Of a stretch of DNA of 64,000 nt, positions 17,561-27,450 are shown in pieces (the first letter of the stretch is position 1; every line of letters begins with the position of its first letter). The stretch is from contig JAKFYH010000023.1 in assembly GCA_021730945.1 (NCBI GenBank), positions 99,937 to 163,936 on the forward strand, written 5' to 3'. Source of the DNA: Acidobacteriota bacterium (GTDB lineage Bacteria; Acidobacteriota; Vicinamibacteria; Vicinamibacterales; UBA2999). Both the position numbers and the translations under genes were made by a program. The notes under the pieces are model-generated. The model saw only the letters and a list, made by a program, of their open reading frames with translations. It was not told the origin of the DNA and did not search any database.

Positions 17561-18314
17561 GGGCTTGCACGGTCCACGCCCGCGTGCGATACACGACCCG
17601 AACCTGCGAACGCCCTTTCAGCTCTCGCCGGATCGCCCGCAGGATGCGCTGAAACCCCGCGGGCCCGGCTTGCACCTGGATGTCGTTCACCGAGCGCCAA
17701 ATCCCGAGGTAACGTTCACGGCTCATCACTTCGACGTGCGTCCCTTCGACATACACGAGGTTCGCGAACCGCCCGGTGGCCAACAGCTTCGACTCGATCC
17801 CGTCCTGGCTCGATCCGGAGGACACGCGCTTGAGGCCAGGGATGTGTTCGCGGATGATCGCCTCGACGCGCCTGTCGACGGTGCTCCGCTCAAGATCCCG
17901 CGGGTTCCAAATGGCCGTGAAGTACCCGCCGGGCCTGAGGATGCGATGGAACTCGAGAAGCGCCTTCTGGTGATCCGCCCAGTGAAAGGAGGACCCCATC
18001 AATACCCAGTCGACACACCCTGCCGGCAGGCCGGTCCGTTCCGCGCGTCCCTGGCGCCAGCGGAATCCCGACGCCTCGCCGAGCGCGCGCCGGCCTTCGC
18101 GGCGCATGGCCTCGTTCGGCTCGACCGCCTCACCGTGCAGCCCGAGGCACCCCAACTGCGCCGTCAGCTTGCCGGTGCCCGCGCCAACATCTGCCACGCG
18201 GATTCCCTCTCGATAGGCGCCGGTCGCGCCCACCAGCACCCGCAGCACGTGCTCAGCGTATCCAGGCCGGTGCCGATAGTGACGCGCAAGCGCGGTAAAG
18301 TCGCCGTGCTTCAT
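17550..18314 (-). CDS. Class I SAM-dependent methyltransferase (Methyltransf_11 type)
   Basis: The 254-residue protein has the SAM loop VADVGAGTGKLTAQL near residue 40, an acidic motif II (AVEPNEAM), GSSFHWADHQKAL and the post-loop RILRPGGYF, as in UbiE/BioC-like small-molecule methyltransferases. It lies immediately upstream of the sulfotransferase-like and phosphoramidate-type genes. Campylobacter MeOPN loci also carry two methyltransferase genes (Cj1419, Cj1420), so this is a candidate for methylation of the phosphoramidate or of the glycan. The ATG overlaps the upstream Wzt stop (ATGA). Confidence 0.85.
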   Translation of the reverse strand: MKHGDFTALARHYRHRPGYAEHVLRVLVGATGAYREGIRVADVGAGTGKLTAQLGCLGLHGEAVEPNEAMRREGRRALGEASGFRWRQGRAERTGLPAGCVDWVLMGSSFHWADHQKALLEFHRILRPGGYFTAIWNPRDLERSTVDRRVEAIIREHIPGLKRVSSGSSQDGIESKLLATGRFANLVYVEGTHVEVMSRERYLGIWRSVNDIQVQAGPAGFQRILRAIRRELKGRSQVRVVYRTRAWTVQAHAD

Positions 18315-20086
18315 CGTTGCTCCCCTCCGGGGTCTGCCGCAATCGTCCAACGTCCCTCGCCTACGAACACGGTGTTGGTGGGCGTCAGCCCCTTGCCGAC
18401 AACCTTGAACTCCATGATGTGCGCCAGGGCGGCGTAGACTTCCTTGTTCATCGAATAGAAGACGACCTGCTCGCGGTCGAGATACCCTTCGGCAGCGAAG
18501 AAGACGCTAATCGAATACGTGCCGAGCCCCAGCATCAGCCGGTCCAGTGCCAACGTTACGACGCCGCGGCGCATCCGGGTGCCGTCGATATGCAGCGATC
18601 GGGCGACGAACCGGCAGGCGCCGAGCACGCCGTCGCGATGCATCGAGATGACCACCTGTGGGCGTTCGTTAAGCCTCGGATCCTGAACGCGGAATGTCAC
18701 CCGGATGGACACAGGTTCCCCATGCGTCGCGACGTGGACGACCTGGCCGTCGCGATCAACCAGCTCGATGTCCTCGACGACGATCGCGCCACTGCCGTGG
18801 ACGCCCGTCCCGCTGATCACGTCGGCGGCTGACGCCTCGCTGGCCATCGGCGATACCACGTGATCCACCCACTCCCCAGACGACGGCGGTAAGTCGCCAA
18901 AGTCGAGCGGCCGCTGGCCAACATAGACGCGAGCGAGCACCTGACAGGGTTCGGCCGACCAGTACGACACGTGCAACGTGGCCGCCTCCAGCGCAGCGTC
19001 GGCAACGGGTGTCGCAAACTGCACGACGCCGACGACCTTGTGAAAGGGCGAGCCGTGGTTCTGAAACACCCGGCTGGGCCGCCCCTCCCAGACCTGCGAC
19101 TCGCCCCAACACCCTGGCTCCTGCTGCAGGTGGCTGCCCTGCGCGTCGTCGAAGGCCCCGGACTCGATGGGGAGTCGATAGACCTGCCCGTTCACCTCCA
19201 GCGCCATCGCGCTCACGTAGACGGGTACCGGCTGAGGCCGATTCTGCCGCGCCTGCAATTCGAGGAGCGCTCGTGCGTGGCCCGGCTCGGCCTTGGTTTC
19301 CGCCCTGCGCTGCAGCTTGCGCGACCTGAGCCGCTCCTCTTCCTGCAGCCGGATGGACTCTTCGTAGGCCTTGACGATGGTCGGGCCGTCGCCGTCCATC
19401 AGGATACGGCCTCGATCGATCCAGATCAGCCGCTCGCAGATCTTGAGCGCCGAGTACACGTCGTGAGTGACCAGGAGCAGGGTGGTGCGGTCGGCCGACG
19501 TCAGCTGCCGCATCCGCTGGTAGCTCTTCTGTGAAAAATAGGCGTCGCCGACACCGAGCACCTCGTCGAGGACCAACAGTTCCGGCGAGATCGCCGTCGC
19601 CGTTGAGAACATCAGCCGCACACCCATGCCCGTGGAGTAGGTCTTGACCGGTTGGTCGATGTACTCCTCCAACTCGGCAAACTCGATGATCTCGGTCAGC
19701 CGATCGTCGGCTTCCTGGCCCGTCACCCCCAGCTGTGCCAGGTAGGCATACACGTTCTGCCGGCCGCTGAAGTCCGGGTGAAACCCGGTGCCGATCTGCA
19801 GGAGCGCATGCACCTGGCCTGCCACCTGCAGCGCACCTGACGTCGGCTCCACGACACGGGTCACCAGCTTGAGGAGCGTGCTCTTGCCGGCGCCGTTCCG
19901 GCCGATGATCGCCACCTTCTCGCCGCGCCGGATGTCGAGCGACACGCCGTCGAGCGCCGCGTGCTCCGAATACGCGTTCGGCTTCTGGCCCAGCAGCCCG
20001 AATATGTCGAGGAACCGGTAGTGCGGCTTCGTGTAGAGGCGGTAGACCTTGCGCAGATCGCGCGCGTGAATGACGACGTCTGTCAT
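18311..20086 (-). CDS. ABC transporter ATP-binding protein with Wzt-type C-terminal domain (second copy)
   Basis: The 591-residue protein has a nucleotide-binding domain with Walker [10 protein letters not shown], the YSTGMGVRL signature characteristic of Wzt/TagH proteins, Walker [16 protein letters not shown] and a switch His (THDVYSA). After residue ~300 it has an extended C-terminal region with the beta-sandwich fold expected of Wzt glycan-recognition domains. Such proteins power export of lipid-linked O-polysaccharide and often read a terminal modification. No permease gene is adjacent; the only Wzm in the window is at 34.9 kb beside another Wzt. The start is set by ATGA overlap with the acetyltransferase gene. 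Confidence 0.9.
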   Translation of the reverse strand: MTDVVIHARDLRKVYRLYTKPHYRFLDIFGLLGQKPNAYSEHAALDGVSLDIRRGEKVAIIGRNGAGKSTLLKLVTRVVEPTSGALQVAGQVHALLQIGTGFHPDFSGRQNVYAYLAQLGVTGQEADDRLTEIIEFAELEEYIDQPVKTYSTGMGVRLMFSTATAISPELLVLDEVLGVGDAYFSQKSYQRMRQLTSADRTTLLLVTHDVYSALKICERLIWIDRGRILMDGDGPTIVKAYEESIRLQEEERLRSRKLQRRAETKAEPGHARALLELQARQNRPQPVPVYVSAMALEVNGQVYRLPIESGAFDDAQGSHLQQEPGCWGESQVWEGRPSRVFQNHGSPFHKVVGVVQFATPVADAALEAATLHVSYWSAEPCQVLARVYVGQRPLDFGDLPPSSGEWVDHVVSPMASEASAADVISGTGVHGSGAIVVEDIELVDRDGQVVHVATHGEPVSIRVTFRVQDPRLNERPQVVISMHRDGVLGACRFVARSLHIDGTRMRRGVVTLALDRLMLGLGTYSISVFFAAEGYLDREQVVFYSMNKEVYAALAHIMEFKVVGKGLTPTNTVFVGEGRWTIAADPGGEQR

Positions 20087-20673
20087 GCCGCTCCTGACTT
20101 CCGCGCAAGGCCGGCGGTGCCGCGTGCGTAGTTCGTCCCGCAGGCCGCGCAGGTTGCCTCGGCCGGAGGCGTCCCACCGGCGACGAGCTTCACCCCGCAC
20201 TCGCACATCCAGCCAGTGATCCGAGCCGGATTGCCCACCAGCAACGCGTAGTCGGGCACGTCCTTGGTGACCACCGCCCCCGCGCCAATGAATGCGTAGG
20301 CGCCGATGGTGTGACCGCACACGACCGTGCAGTTCGCACCCAGGCTCGCCCCTCGCCTCACCAGGGTTTGCCGGTACTCATCCTTGCGCGACACATGGCT
20401 GCGCGGGTTCACCACGTTGGTGAACACCATCGACGGCCCGCAGAACACATCGTCTTCGAGCATCACACCAGTGTAAATCGACACGTTGTTCTGGACTTTG
20501 ACGTTGTTGCCAATCACGACGCCGGGCGAGATCACCACGTTCTGGCCGATGTTGCAGCGCTCGCCGATGCGAGAGCCCGACATCAGGTGGGAGAAGTGCC
20601 AGACCTTGGTCCCCTTCCCGATTTCACATCCCTCGTCGACATACGAGGATTCATGCACGAAGACGTCAGACAT
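20083..20673 (-). CDS. Left-handed beta-helix N-acetyltransferase, WlbB/WbpD-like
   Basis: The 196-residue protein shows hexapeptide repeats from residue ~20 to 150 ([37 protein letters not shown]) and the [12 protein letters not shown] segment seen in WbpD/WlbB, which acetylates the 3-amino group of UDP-2-acetamido-3-amino-2,3-dideoxyglucuronate. A C-terminal ribbon with CECG and CAACG is added. It is paired with a WlbA/WbpB-like oxidoreductase, supporting 2,3-diamino-uronic acid synthesis. The aminotransferase (WbpE-type) expected between the two steps is not in the window. It overlaps the upstream gene by 8 bases. Confidence 0.88.
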   Translation of the reverse strand: MSDVFVHESSYVDEGCEIGKGTKVWHFSHLMSGSRIGERCNIGQNVVISPGVVIGNNVKVQNNVSIYTGVMLEDDVFCGPSMVFTNVVNPRSHVSRKDEYRQTLVRRGASLGANCTVVCGHTIGAYAFIGAGAVVTKDVPDYALLVGNPARITGWMCECGVKLVAGGTPPAEATCAACGTNYARGTAGLARKSGAA

Positions 20674-21631
20674 GGGTAATCACCTTGGGATGAGCGTCGG
20701 CCCCTGGCGGCTGGACGGCCGCCTGGCGTATCTGCGCGGTGAGCTCGACCGACGGCCGCGCGTCGGCAATGCCAAAACCCCGGCCGGCCAGCGTCTCTTC
20801 GTAGACGCGCGTGTGCAGGTCGGTGAACCCGTCACTGAACTCGACCTCCTGCCCGTCCACCGTGATCGAACGGAAAGTGGTCTTGCTGCCCGGCTCGGGC
20901 GCAAAGGGCAGGTCCGCGGCCTCAGTGGACAGGAACCATTGCACGTCGGCCCGCGCCAGCACCAGCGTGCCGCCGGCGCGCTGGTCGTCACGCAGATGCA
21001 CCGCCGACTGCTCCACCGGCCCGAACAGCCACGTCAGCAGGTCGAAGAAGTGGATGCCGATGTTGGTGACGATGCCGCCGGACCGGTCGGGGCGGCCTTT
21101 CCACGACACGTGGTACCAGCCGCCGCGCGCCGTGATGTAGGTCAACCGCACCTGGTGGCGCCGCCCGCCCTCCGCCTGCAATCGCTCGCGTAGTGCGATC
21201 AGCTGCGGGTGCACGCGCAACTGCAGGATCGTGAACACGCGGTTGCCTGACTCGTGCTCGAGTTCCTCGAGCGCGTCCAGGTTCCAGGGATTGATCACCA
21301 GCGGTTTCTCGCAGATGGCATGGGCGCCGACCCGCAGCGCCAGGCGGATGTGTGAGTCGTGCAGGTAGTTGGGCGAGCAAATTGTCAGGTAGTGAATCCG
21401 GGATTCCTCAGGGCCACGCCTCAACTTCTCGAGATGCCGGTCGAATCGCTCGAACTCGGTAAAGAACCGCACGTCAAACGCAAACCGGTCGAGCAGGCCG
21501 ACGGCGTCGTGCGGATCGGTGGCCGCCACCAGCCGGTGCCCGCTGTCGTGGATCGCCTTGAGATGGCGCGGCGCAATGTAGCCGGCCACGCCGGTAATCG
21601 CGAAGTTACGTGGACTGCTCGTCTCGGTCAT
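20666..21631 (-). CDS. Gfo/Idh/MocA-family oxidoreductase, WlbA/WbpB-like
   Basis: The 321-residue protein has an N-terminal Rossmann fold ([18 protein letters not shown]), the EKPL motif ([11 protein letters not shown]) near residue 115 and the C-terminal GFO_IDH_MocA domain with [10 protein letters not shown] and [13 protein letters not shown]. The [11 protein letters not shown] start and the position next to a WlbB-like acetyltransferase point to UDP-N-acetylglucosaminuronate 3-dehydrogenase, which oxidises C3 before transamination. The ATG overlaps the upstream glycosyltransferase stop (ATGA). The exact sugar is inferred from the pair. Confidence 0.87.
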   Translation of the reverse strand: MTETSSPRNFAITGVAGYIAPRHLKAIHDSGHRLVAATDPHDAVGLLDRFAFDVRFFTEFERFDRHLEKLRRGPEESRIHYLTICSPNYLHDSHIRLALRVGAHAICEKPLVINPWNLDALEELEHESGNRVFTILQLRVHPQLIALRERLQAEGGRRHQVRLTYITARGGWYHVSWKGRPDRSGGIVTNIGIHFFDLLTWLFGPVEQSAVHLRDDQRAGGTLVLARADVQWFLSTEAADLPFAPEPGSKTTFRSITVDGQEVEFSDGFTDLHTRVYEETLAGRGFGIADARPSVELTAQIRQAAVQPPGADAHPKVITHV

Positions 21632-22752
21632 GAATCACGCCTCTCGGGCTCGGCCGTCCCGGCCGGGTTCAGCGCCTTGCGCAGGATCGCCGCCAACTGC
21701 GGTGCCGTCACTCGCAGCGAATAGCGCGCCTCGATGGTCTCGCGGCCGGTGGCGGCCAGCCGGCGGCGCAGACCGGCATCGACGAGCAGCCGTTCGAGCT
21801 TCTCCGCCCACTCCGCCGGATTGGCGGCCAGCAGGCCGTTCTCGCCGTCGCGAATGATCTCGCGGTTGACGCCCACCGCCGCCGCCACCACCGGCACGCC
21901 ACACGCCATGAACTGGATCGCCTTGAAGCCGCACTTGCCACGCGCCCAGTCATCGTCGGTCAGCGGATAGACGCCGGCGTCACACGAGTTGAACAGGGTG
22001 ACCTCATCGTCAAGCGACCAGGGCACGTCCTCGACCCGAACGCCAGGGAACCGCACGGGCTTGCCGGCGCCGCTCACCTTGAGCGTGAACGGCTGGCGGG
22101 CCGCGACCTGGGCGAGCACCGGCGCCAGCGCTTCAAGGTAAGGAAACGTCGTCGGACTGCCAATCCAGCCAACCACCAATTCATGCGGGCTCACCGGCTC
22201 GGCGGCGCGAGGCACGAAACGGGTGGTATCGACGGCGGTCGGAATGACGCTCACGGCCGGCGTGTGCTGTCGGGCAAAGGCGGCGAGAAACTCGTTGCCA
22301 ACCACGACCTGGGCGCTGAGCTTCAGGATCTGCGCCACCCGCCCCGGATCCTTCAGAAACGAGATCGACCGATTGGCTTCGCTCACCGCGGGCAGAAAGA
22401 TCGCATCGTCGAAGTCGTAGACGATCGGAAGGCCACGCCGGGCGATCATTCTCTCGATGATCGGTGGTCCCAGCGGGATGGCCTCGCGATAGAGGAACAC
22501 GAGATCGTAGTCGCCGAGCGAGAACAACTCCCGCAGCCGCCGCCCCGCCAGCGACAGGAACGACACCGCCTTGCGGACATGCTGGCCGGGCTGGTAGACC
22601 AACTCGAAGAACTCGCGCGTATAGAACGGGCTGATGGTCACTTCGAAGCCCGCCTCACGCAAATAGGGCACGAACTGGGCAATGCGAAACCGGCAGCCGG
22701 CGCCCTCCACCGGCATCGGCGACAGCGCCAGAACCCTGATTGGCTCGGGCAT
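21628..22752 (-). CDS. Family 4 glycosyltransferase
   Basis: The 374-residue GT-B protein has an N-terminal acceptor half (VLALSPMPVEGAGCRFRI, YDFDDAIFLP) and a C-terminal GT4 half with VVGWIGSPTTFPYL, KCGFKAIQFMACGVPVVA and NGLLAANPAEW. KAIQFMACGVPVV stands in for the usual EALACGxPV motif of GT4 enzymes. It probably adds one sugar of the repeat unit at the cytoplasmic face. The start ATG overlaps the preceding small gene as TGATG; longer open frame upstream overlaps two real genes and is ignored. Confidence 0.88.
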   Translation of the reverse strand: MPEPIRVLALSPMPVEGAGCRFRIAQFVPYLREAGFEVTISPFYTREFFELVYQPGQHVRKAVSFLSLAGRRLRELFSLGDYDLVFLYREAIPLGPPIIERMIARRGLPIVYDFDDAIFLPAVSEANRSISFLKDPGRVAQILKLSAQVVVGNEFLAAFARQHTPAVSVIPTAVDTTRFVPRAAEPVSPHELVVGWIGSPTTFPYLEALAPVLAQVAARQPFTLKVSGAGKPVRFPGVRVEDVPWSLDDEVTLFNSCDAGVYPLTDDDWARGKCGFKAIQFMACGVPVVAAAVGVNREIIRDGENGLLAANPAEWAEKLERLLVDAGLRRRLAATGRETIEARYSLRVTAPQLAAILRKALNPAGTAEPERRDS

Positions 22753-22967
22753 CACAAGCCGAAGCCAACACGGCGGCCAATCACTGCCGCCACTGCGGCG
22801 GTAGTGGCGGCCACGAGCCAGAAGCGGCGGCCGTGGTCGCCGGCCAGCGCCCTGGCCGCCGAATGCGTCCACGCCGCGCCCGCCCGCGGCAGCAACCACC
22901 AGAACATCCGACCCGGCGTGCTGTCCGCGAAAATCGCCGCCGCGCGAGTATCGACCTCGTGGGTCAT
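22752..22967 (-). CDS. Small membrane protein of unknown function
   Basis: This 71-residue protein is held in place by start/stop overlaps on both sides: its ATG overlaps the upstream stop (ATGA) and its stop overlaps the next ATG (TGATG). It begins MTHEVDTRAAAIFADS and ends in one hydrophobic helix (LVAATTAAVAAVIGRRVGF). I recognise no family. The tight coupling argues that it is translated and works with the glycosyltransferases around it at the membrane, but no function can be assigned. Confidence 0.6.
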   Translation of the reverse strand: MTHEVDTRAAAIFADSTPGRMFWWLLPRAGAAWTHSAARALAGDHGRRFWLVAATTAAVAAVIGRRVGFGL

Positions 22968-23737
22968 GGTTCGGGGCTCCCGGCCGGGCTGATGTCGTCG
23001 ATACGAAACAACAGATGGCCCGATGGTCCCTGGAACGTAATGTGGACATCGCGAACGAGCGCCACCTGGCCGAGGGCACACCGCAGCGTGCCGCCGGGAC
23101 CCACACTGGTCGGGCACGTCAGCACGATGGTGGCGGGCACATCAACGCGCTCCGGCACCGGCACGGTCACGGTGAGGGCGTCCGACACCTTGACCCGCGC
23201 CGCCGACGGTTGGGGCTCCGAGCGGGCCTCAATGACGGCAATGGCCGCGTCGGTACCGTTCATGGGCCGGCCCACGCGCAATTCCGCCGCCTGATCGCGA
23301 TTGAGGCCGACATACGTGCCGTGAATCCGCAGCCTGACCTGGGGCGGACGCATGGGTCCGGTCACCGTCATCGCCTGTGGCAGGCGAGCCACTTCGCGGG
23401 CATGGTCGTACAACACCACGTCATAGGTGCCAGGCTCGAGCGCCGGCATCGGCACAAACGCCTGGGTGGTGCCATAGAACTGGAAGCCGGCGGCCTGGGT
23501 CGTGCCGAACGACACCCGCATGTAGGGCCTGAAGTTCTGGCCGTTCAGTTCGATCAGCAGACCGGCACCCTGATCGATTGCGATCGGTGAGATGCGCGAG
23601 AGCTGTGCCGGTGGATCACGGAACAACACGCGGAAACCAAACGCCGCGGGTACCCCGACAATCAGCAACCCGACCAGCAGCGCGTCAACCAGGTTGAACC
23701 GGCCGAACACTCTTCCTTGTGTGTCGATCACAGGCAT
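22964..23737 (-). CDS. DUF4330-like membrane-anchored protein with IPT/TIG-like domain
   Basis: The 257-residue protein opens MPVIDTQGRVFGRFNLVDAL followed by one transmembrane helix (residues ~18-40), the N-terminal pattern of DUF4330 proteins found in polysaccharide clusters. After the helix, LIELNGQNFRPYMRVSFG resembles an IPT/TIG immunoglobulin-like fold; the rest is beta-rich. It is likely a periplasmic anchored protein with a structural or binding role. The ATG follows the upstream TGA by one base and has GAGG eight bases ahead; an ATG 18 bases upstream is also in frame. Confidence 0.7.
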   Translation of the reverse strand: MPVIDTQGRVFGRFNLVDALLVGLLIVGVPAAFGFRVLFRDPPAQLSRISPIAIDQGAGLLIELNGQNFRPYMRVSFGTTQAAGFQFYGTTQAFVPMPALEPGTYDVVLYDHAREVARLPQAMTVTGPMRPPQVRLRIHGTYVGLNRDQAAELRVGRPMNGTDAAIAVIEARSEPQPSAARVKVSDALTVTVPVPERVDVPATIVLTCPTSVGPGGTLRCALGQVALVRDVHITFQGPSGHLLFRIDDISPAGSPEP

Positions 23738-23738
23738 C

Positions 23739-25103
23739 TCAAGCCTCAGCTCCATCCGGGAAGCGGAATGAACGCGGCACGGCACTTCGTATTCCCGACA
23801 ACTTCGCCAGCAGCACGCTCAAGCCCAGGCCGCTGAACCAGACGAGGTAGGGCAGGGCCAGCGCGCGGTGGCGGACCAGCGTGCCGATGTTGCCGCTGGT
23901 CATCGCCACCAGGACCACGGCCATCACCAGGTGCGCGAAGAGAATGGCGGTCAACCACTTATCGCGCTGAAGCCCCGCCCACAATCCGAACGGCGCCAGC
24001 GCCACCAGCAAGTACCACACCAGTTGCTCGGGGAGATACGCCAGCTCCGCGCGTGAGGTCACCTGCCACGGTGCGGGAACCACGACGTAGGCCGCCAGTC
24101 CGCCCAGTGCATAGGCCACGGCGTCGGCCCGGGTCAGGTCGCCGGGCTCAGGCCGGCTGACATAGAACGACGGCTCGAGAATCATGTAGGAGTGCCCCGG
24201 TGCGTGCACGTGGTCCCAGTGGCGCTGAGCCGCGGTGGCAATCGCCCGATCAAGCGCGTCGAGCACACTGCTGCGTGACAACAGGAACGGCGTCGCCACC
24301 GCGGCCGCCACCACCACCGCGAGCGCCAGCCGCCGGCGCGACCAGACGTAGGCAAGCACAATCGCGCCGGCCGTGCCGGCCCCGGCGACCACCAACCCGC
24401 CGTCGCGAATCGTTTCCGCGGCCAGCGCCACCGGCAACAACAGTCCCGCAGCCAGGAGGCGGACCAGCCACGACGGCTGCCTCACCGCAGCCATGGTGGC
24501 CCACACCACCAGGGCCATCAGCGCGAAGAACACCGGCTCCTTCAACACCGAAATTGACCACGCAAACAGGCTCGGCAGAAACAGCAGCAACCCGAGGCCA
24601 AGTAGAGAGGCCGGCAGGCCAAACTGCGGCCGCACCGTGCGGTAGAGCGCGAAGGCACCAACCAGATAGACCAGCGCGCTGACCAGGTGGACGCCGTAGG
24701 GCGACGGACCCACCACCACCTGCAGCGCAGCCAGCAGCCAGACAAAGCTGGTCTGGATGGAGTCGTCGTAGGCGTAGCGCACGTCGGCCAGCGAGATCGG
24801 TATGCCCAGCGCCAGGTTGCGCAGCCATATCGACCGCTTGATGAAGTAGTCCTCGTCGCCAAAGAAGGTGCCGAATGGCACGCTGGCGTGATCGGTCGAG
24901 ACAAACAGGCCGGCAATGGCCAGGACCCGCAGCCCGATGGCCGCCACCAGGATCGCCGTGAGGATTCGCCGCTCGCTTTCGTCGGGCACTTGCCGGGCCC
25001 AGCGGATGAGCAGCGCAAACCCCAACCCGGTCACCACGAACAGCGGTGAGAGCAGGTAGGCCACGCCAATCACCACACCTGCCGCCACGGCGCGCACCAT
25101 CAT
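23739..25103 (-). CDS. Multi-pass membrane protein, GT39/polymerase-like
   Basis: The 454-residue protein is strongly hydrophobic, with about eleven predicted membrane segments, and has an acidic loop GTFFGDEDYFIKRS after the second or third segment. Acidic pairs at that place are typical of GT-C enzymes such as ArnT/PMT-like transferases that use polyprenyl-phosphate sugars. It could also be a repeat-unit polymerase, since sequence alone does not separate these groups. It is coupled to the upstream GT4 gene by ATGA. Confidence 0.65.
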   Translation of the reverse strand: MMVRAVAAGVVIGVAYLLSPLFVVTGLGFALLIRWARQVPDESERRILTAILVAAIGLRVLAIAGLFVSTDHASVPFGTFFGDEDYFIKRSIWLRNLALGIPISLADVRYAYDDSIQTSFVWLLAALQVVVGPSPYGVHLVSALVYLVGAFALYRTVRPQFGLPASLLGLGLLLFLPSLFAWSISVLKEPVFFALMALVVWATMAAVRQPSWLVRLLAAGLLLPVALAAETIRDGGLVVAGAGTAGAIVLAYVWSRRRLALAVVVAAAVATPFLLSRSSVLDALDRAIATAAQRHWDHVHAPGHSYMILEPSFYVSRPEPGDLTRADAVAYALGGLAAYVVVPAPWQVTSRAELAYLPEQLVWYLLVALAPFGLWAGLQRDKWLTAILFAHLVMAVVLVAMTSGNIGTLVRHRALALPYLVWFSGLGLSVLLAKLSGIRSAVPRSFRFPDGAEA

Positions 25104-26233
25104 GCGAGCGCCTCCCGCAGCACGGTGTCGTAGCGGCTGGTCACCATCGGCAGTGAGAAGCCGGCCGCGCTTTCGCGCGCGGCCGCGGCCATCCGCGCGC
25201 GCCTCTGCGGGTCGGCGATCATCAGCCCAAGCGCCGAGGCCACCGCAGCCGGCGTATGTTCCGCCACCAGCATGCCGTCAACGCCGTGCCGGACAATATC
25301 CGCGGTGCCCGGAGAGCTGGTGGCCACCACCGGCACGCCGCACGCCATGGCCTCGATCAGGACGTTGCCAAATCCTTCGTAGCGCGAGGTCAAGGCAAAC
25401 ACATCGGCCCGGGCCATGAACTTCCAGGGGTTGGCCTGGAAACCACACCAGACTATGGCGTCGCCGAGGCCGCGCTCGGTGGCGAGTTGTTGCAGGGCCG
25501 GGCCGCGATCACCTTGTCCCAGCACGAACAGGCGCGCCGGCACCCGCGCCCGCAGCATCGCCAGCGCCTCGATCAGCAGCGGATAGTTCTTGGCATCGGC
25601 AAGCCGGCCGGCCGCCACGATTACCGGACGAGTCCACCGCGCTTCGTCTTCGGCGGCCAGCGGCTCGCGCGCGGCAACGGTCACCGCCTCGATGTCGACG
25701 GGATTGGGGACGACGCGCACGCGCGACGGGTCAACGCCGAAGGCGGCGGTCAAGTCGTGCGCGACGCCGTGCGAACTGGTGATCACCAAGTCGGCAGCCG
25801 CGTACCCAAACCGCGTGGCCGACACGAACACGCGCTTCTGCCACGAGCCGCGCCACTGATAGTCGGCATCGTCGAGAAACGCCGTCATCGGCGTCTGCTG
25901 ATGGAACACGACCCGCGCCCGCGTCAGCGCGGCGCGGACGGCCGACAGTACCGTGAAATAACTCAGAAACGACACGACGATGTCCGGGTTGGTGGCGGCG
26001 ATGTAGTGCCGCAGTTCGCGCCAGCGCCCGAGGCGCGAACCGCTCTGCCCGGCGGCCAGCGCCACCGCCGGTGACAGCTCCGACAGGTACGGCCCTTCGC
26101 GCTTGAACAAGTACATCGACCGATCCCACGTGGCGTCGTCGAGTGCGTTCAGCACCTGCACCGCGGCGCGCTCGGCGCCGCCGCCGGCGAGCGACGGCAG
26201 GACGAAGCACACTTTGCGGCGGGTGGCGGGCAT
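25100..26233 (-). CDS. Family 4 glycosyltransferase
   Basis: The 377-residue protein starts with CFVLPSLAGGGAERAAVQVL, the GGAE motif common in GT4 enzymes, and carries the C-terminal donor half with VAAGRLADAKNYPLLIEA, RYEGFGNVLIEAMACGVPVV (E-x7-E type) and GMLVAEHTPAAV. GT4 enzymes retain anomeric configuration and use nucleotide sugars at the cytoplasmic face. It overlaps both neighbours (TGATG upstream, ATGA downstream). Donor and acceptor are unknown. Confidence 0.9.
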   Translation of the reverse strand: MPATRRKVCFVLPSLAGGGAERAAVQVLNALDDATWDRSMYLFKREGPYLSELSPAVALAAGQSGSRLGRWRELRHYIAATNPDIVVSFLSYFTVLSAVRAALTRARVVFHQQTPMTAFLDDADYQWRGSWQKRVFVSATRFGYAAADLVITSSHGVAHDLTAAFGVDPSRVRVVPNPVDIEAVTVAAREPLAAEDEARWTRPVIVAAGRLADAKNYPLLIEALAMLRARVPARLFVLGQGDRGPALQQLATERGLGDAIVWCGFQANPWKFMARADVFALTSRYEGFGNVLIEAMACGVPVVATSSPGTADIVRHGVDGMLVAEHTPAAVASALGLMIADPQRRARMAAAARESAAGFSLPMVTSRYDTVLREALA

Positions 26234-27450
26234 CAGGCGGCGGTTGACTGACGCAATGTAATGGCCAATTCCGACGACACGATCTGCATCATCGCAGCCG
26301 CCTGGCGTTCGGCGGTATGCGCCTTGGCGGTGGCATAACCGCCGGCAATGAGACGCCGGCGCAGCGCCGGGTCGCGAATCACGCGCAGCACCGCGGCAGT
26401 CATCGCCGCCGGCGAGCCTTCATCCACCAGCAGGCCGTTGTCGCCTTCGGTAATGAGGCTGGCGATACCCGATACGTCGGTCGTCACCACCGGCAACCCG
26501 CTGGCCATGGCTTCCAGCAGCACGCGGGGAATGCCCTCGCCTGGCCGTGTCGGCAGCACGAAGATATCGAAGCCGCGGTACATCGGCATCAGCTCGTCCA
26601 GGGCGATCGAGCCCGGCAGGTTGATGCGGTCTCTCACGCCCAGGCGCTGGGCCTCGGCGCGGATGGCGTCGTGTTCGGACTGTCCGATCAGGCCGACCGT
26701 GGGTCCGACCACGTCGGCAGTAACGTCGAATCCCGCAGCCTGGATGTCGGCGACCACGGCCGGCAAGGTGCGCAGGCCCTTGCGCGGATCGATGCGGCTC
26801 ACCGTCAGCAAGCGAATGCGTGGCCCCTGACAGGTATCGACGCGGGTGGCCAGGTCGTCCAGGCCGAGCGTGGTGGTGCGCGTCTCGTGCACGCGCAGAT
26901 CGGCGCGCTCGTGTTTTCGGCGCAAGGCCGCGCCATTGGCAAACGTCAGCGCCCGCGCCGTCATGTGGCGCAGGGCCCATTCCTCAAATGCGACATAGCG
27001 GCTGAACAACACCTTCTTGAGCCCGCGGTAGCCCAGGTGCGGCAAGAGCGCTTCGTAGTCGCCCACCACCAGCAGGAACACCGGCTTCCCCTGCGCCTGG
27101 GCCAGGCGGAACGCGAAGATGGCGGCCGGGGTCGGCACCCGCAGGTGAATGACGTCGCAGCGCTGGACCCACGCGCGCAAGCGGCTGAGCATCGTGGGCA
27201 GCATGGGATAGAACTGGCGCGGACCCGGGAAGTACGGCAGCGGTGCCAGCGTCACGTTGGCGGCCCGCACGCGAGAACCGGTCGACGGCGGTGTGTCGAA
27301 CACCGGCACCGCCAGCACGATTTCGTCGAAGTACGGCGCCAGCGAATCAACGTAGCGCGCAAACGAGCCCTCGCCCTCCCACAAGTTCCCGTCGGCGTCC
27401 TGCCAGAAGGGCATGTGGTAGAGAATCCCCAGGGTGCTAGGAGGGCTCAT
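26233..27450 (-). CDS. Family 4 glycosyltransferase
   Basis: The 405-residue GT-B protein has GILYHMPFWQDADGNLW at the N-terminus and GT4 donor motifs LTVSRIDPRKGLRTL, GEGIPRVLLEAMASGLPVV and NGLLVDEGSPAA. It is one of three consecutive GT4 genes, consistent with stepwise assembly of an oligosaccharide repeat. The start ATG overlaps the stop of the previous GT4 gene (ATGA). Specificity cannot be read from the sequence. Confidence 0.9.
   Translation of the reverse strand: MSPPSTLGILYHMPFWQDADGNLWEGEGSFARYVDSLAPYFDEIVLAVPVFDTPPSTGSRVRAANVTLAPLPYFPGPRQFYPMLPTMLSRLRAWVQRCDVIHLRVPTPAAIFAFRLAQAQGKPVFLLVVGDYEALLPHLGYRGLKKVLFSRYVAFEEWALRHMTARALTFANGAALRRKHERADLRVHETRTTTLGLDDLATRVDTCQGPRIRLLTVSRIDPRKGLRTLPAVVADIQAAGFDVTADVVGPTVGLIGQSEHDAIRAEAQRLGVRDRINLPGSIALDELMPMYRGFDIFVLPTRPGEGIPRVLLEAMASGLPVVTTDVSGIASLITEGDNGLLVDEGSPAAMTAAVLRVIRDPALRRRLIAGGYATAKAHTAERQAAAMMQIVSSELAITLRQSTAA

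Noticed and set aside
23739..25103. Wzy O-antigen polymerase
   Set aside because: Membrane topology fits, but the export genes are of the Wzm/Wzt type, which does not use Wzy, and the acidic first loop fits GT-C enzymes better.
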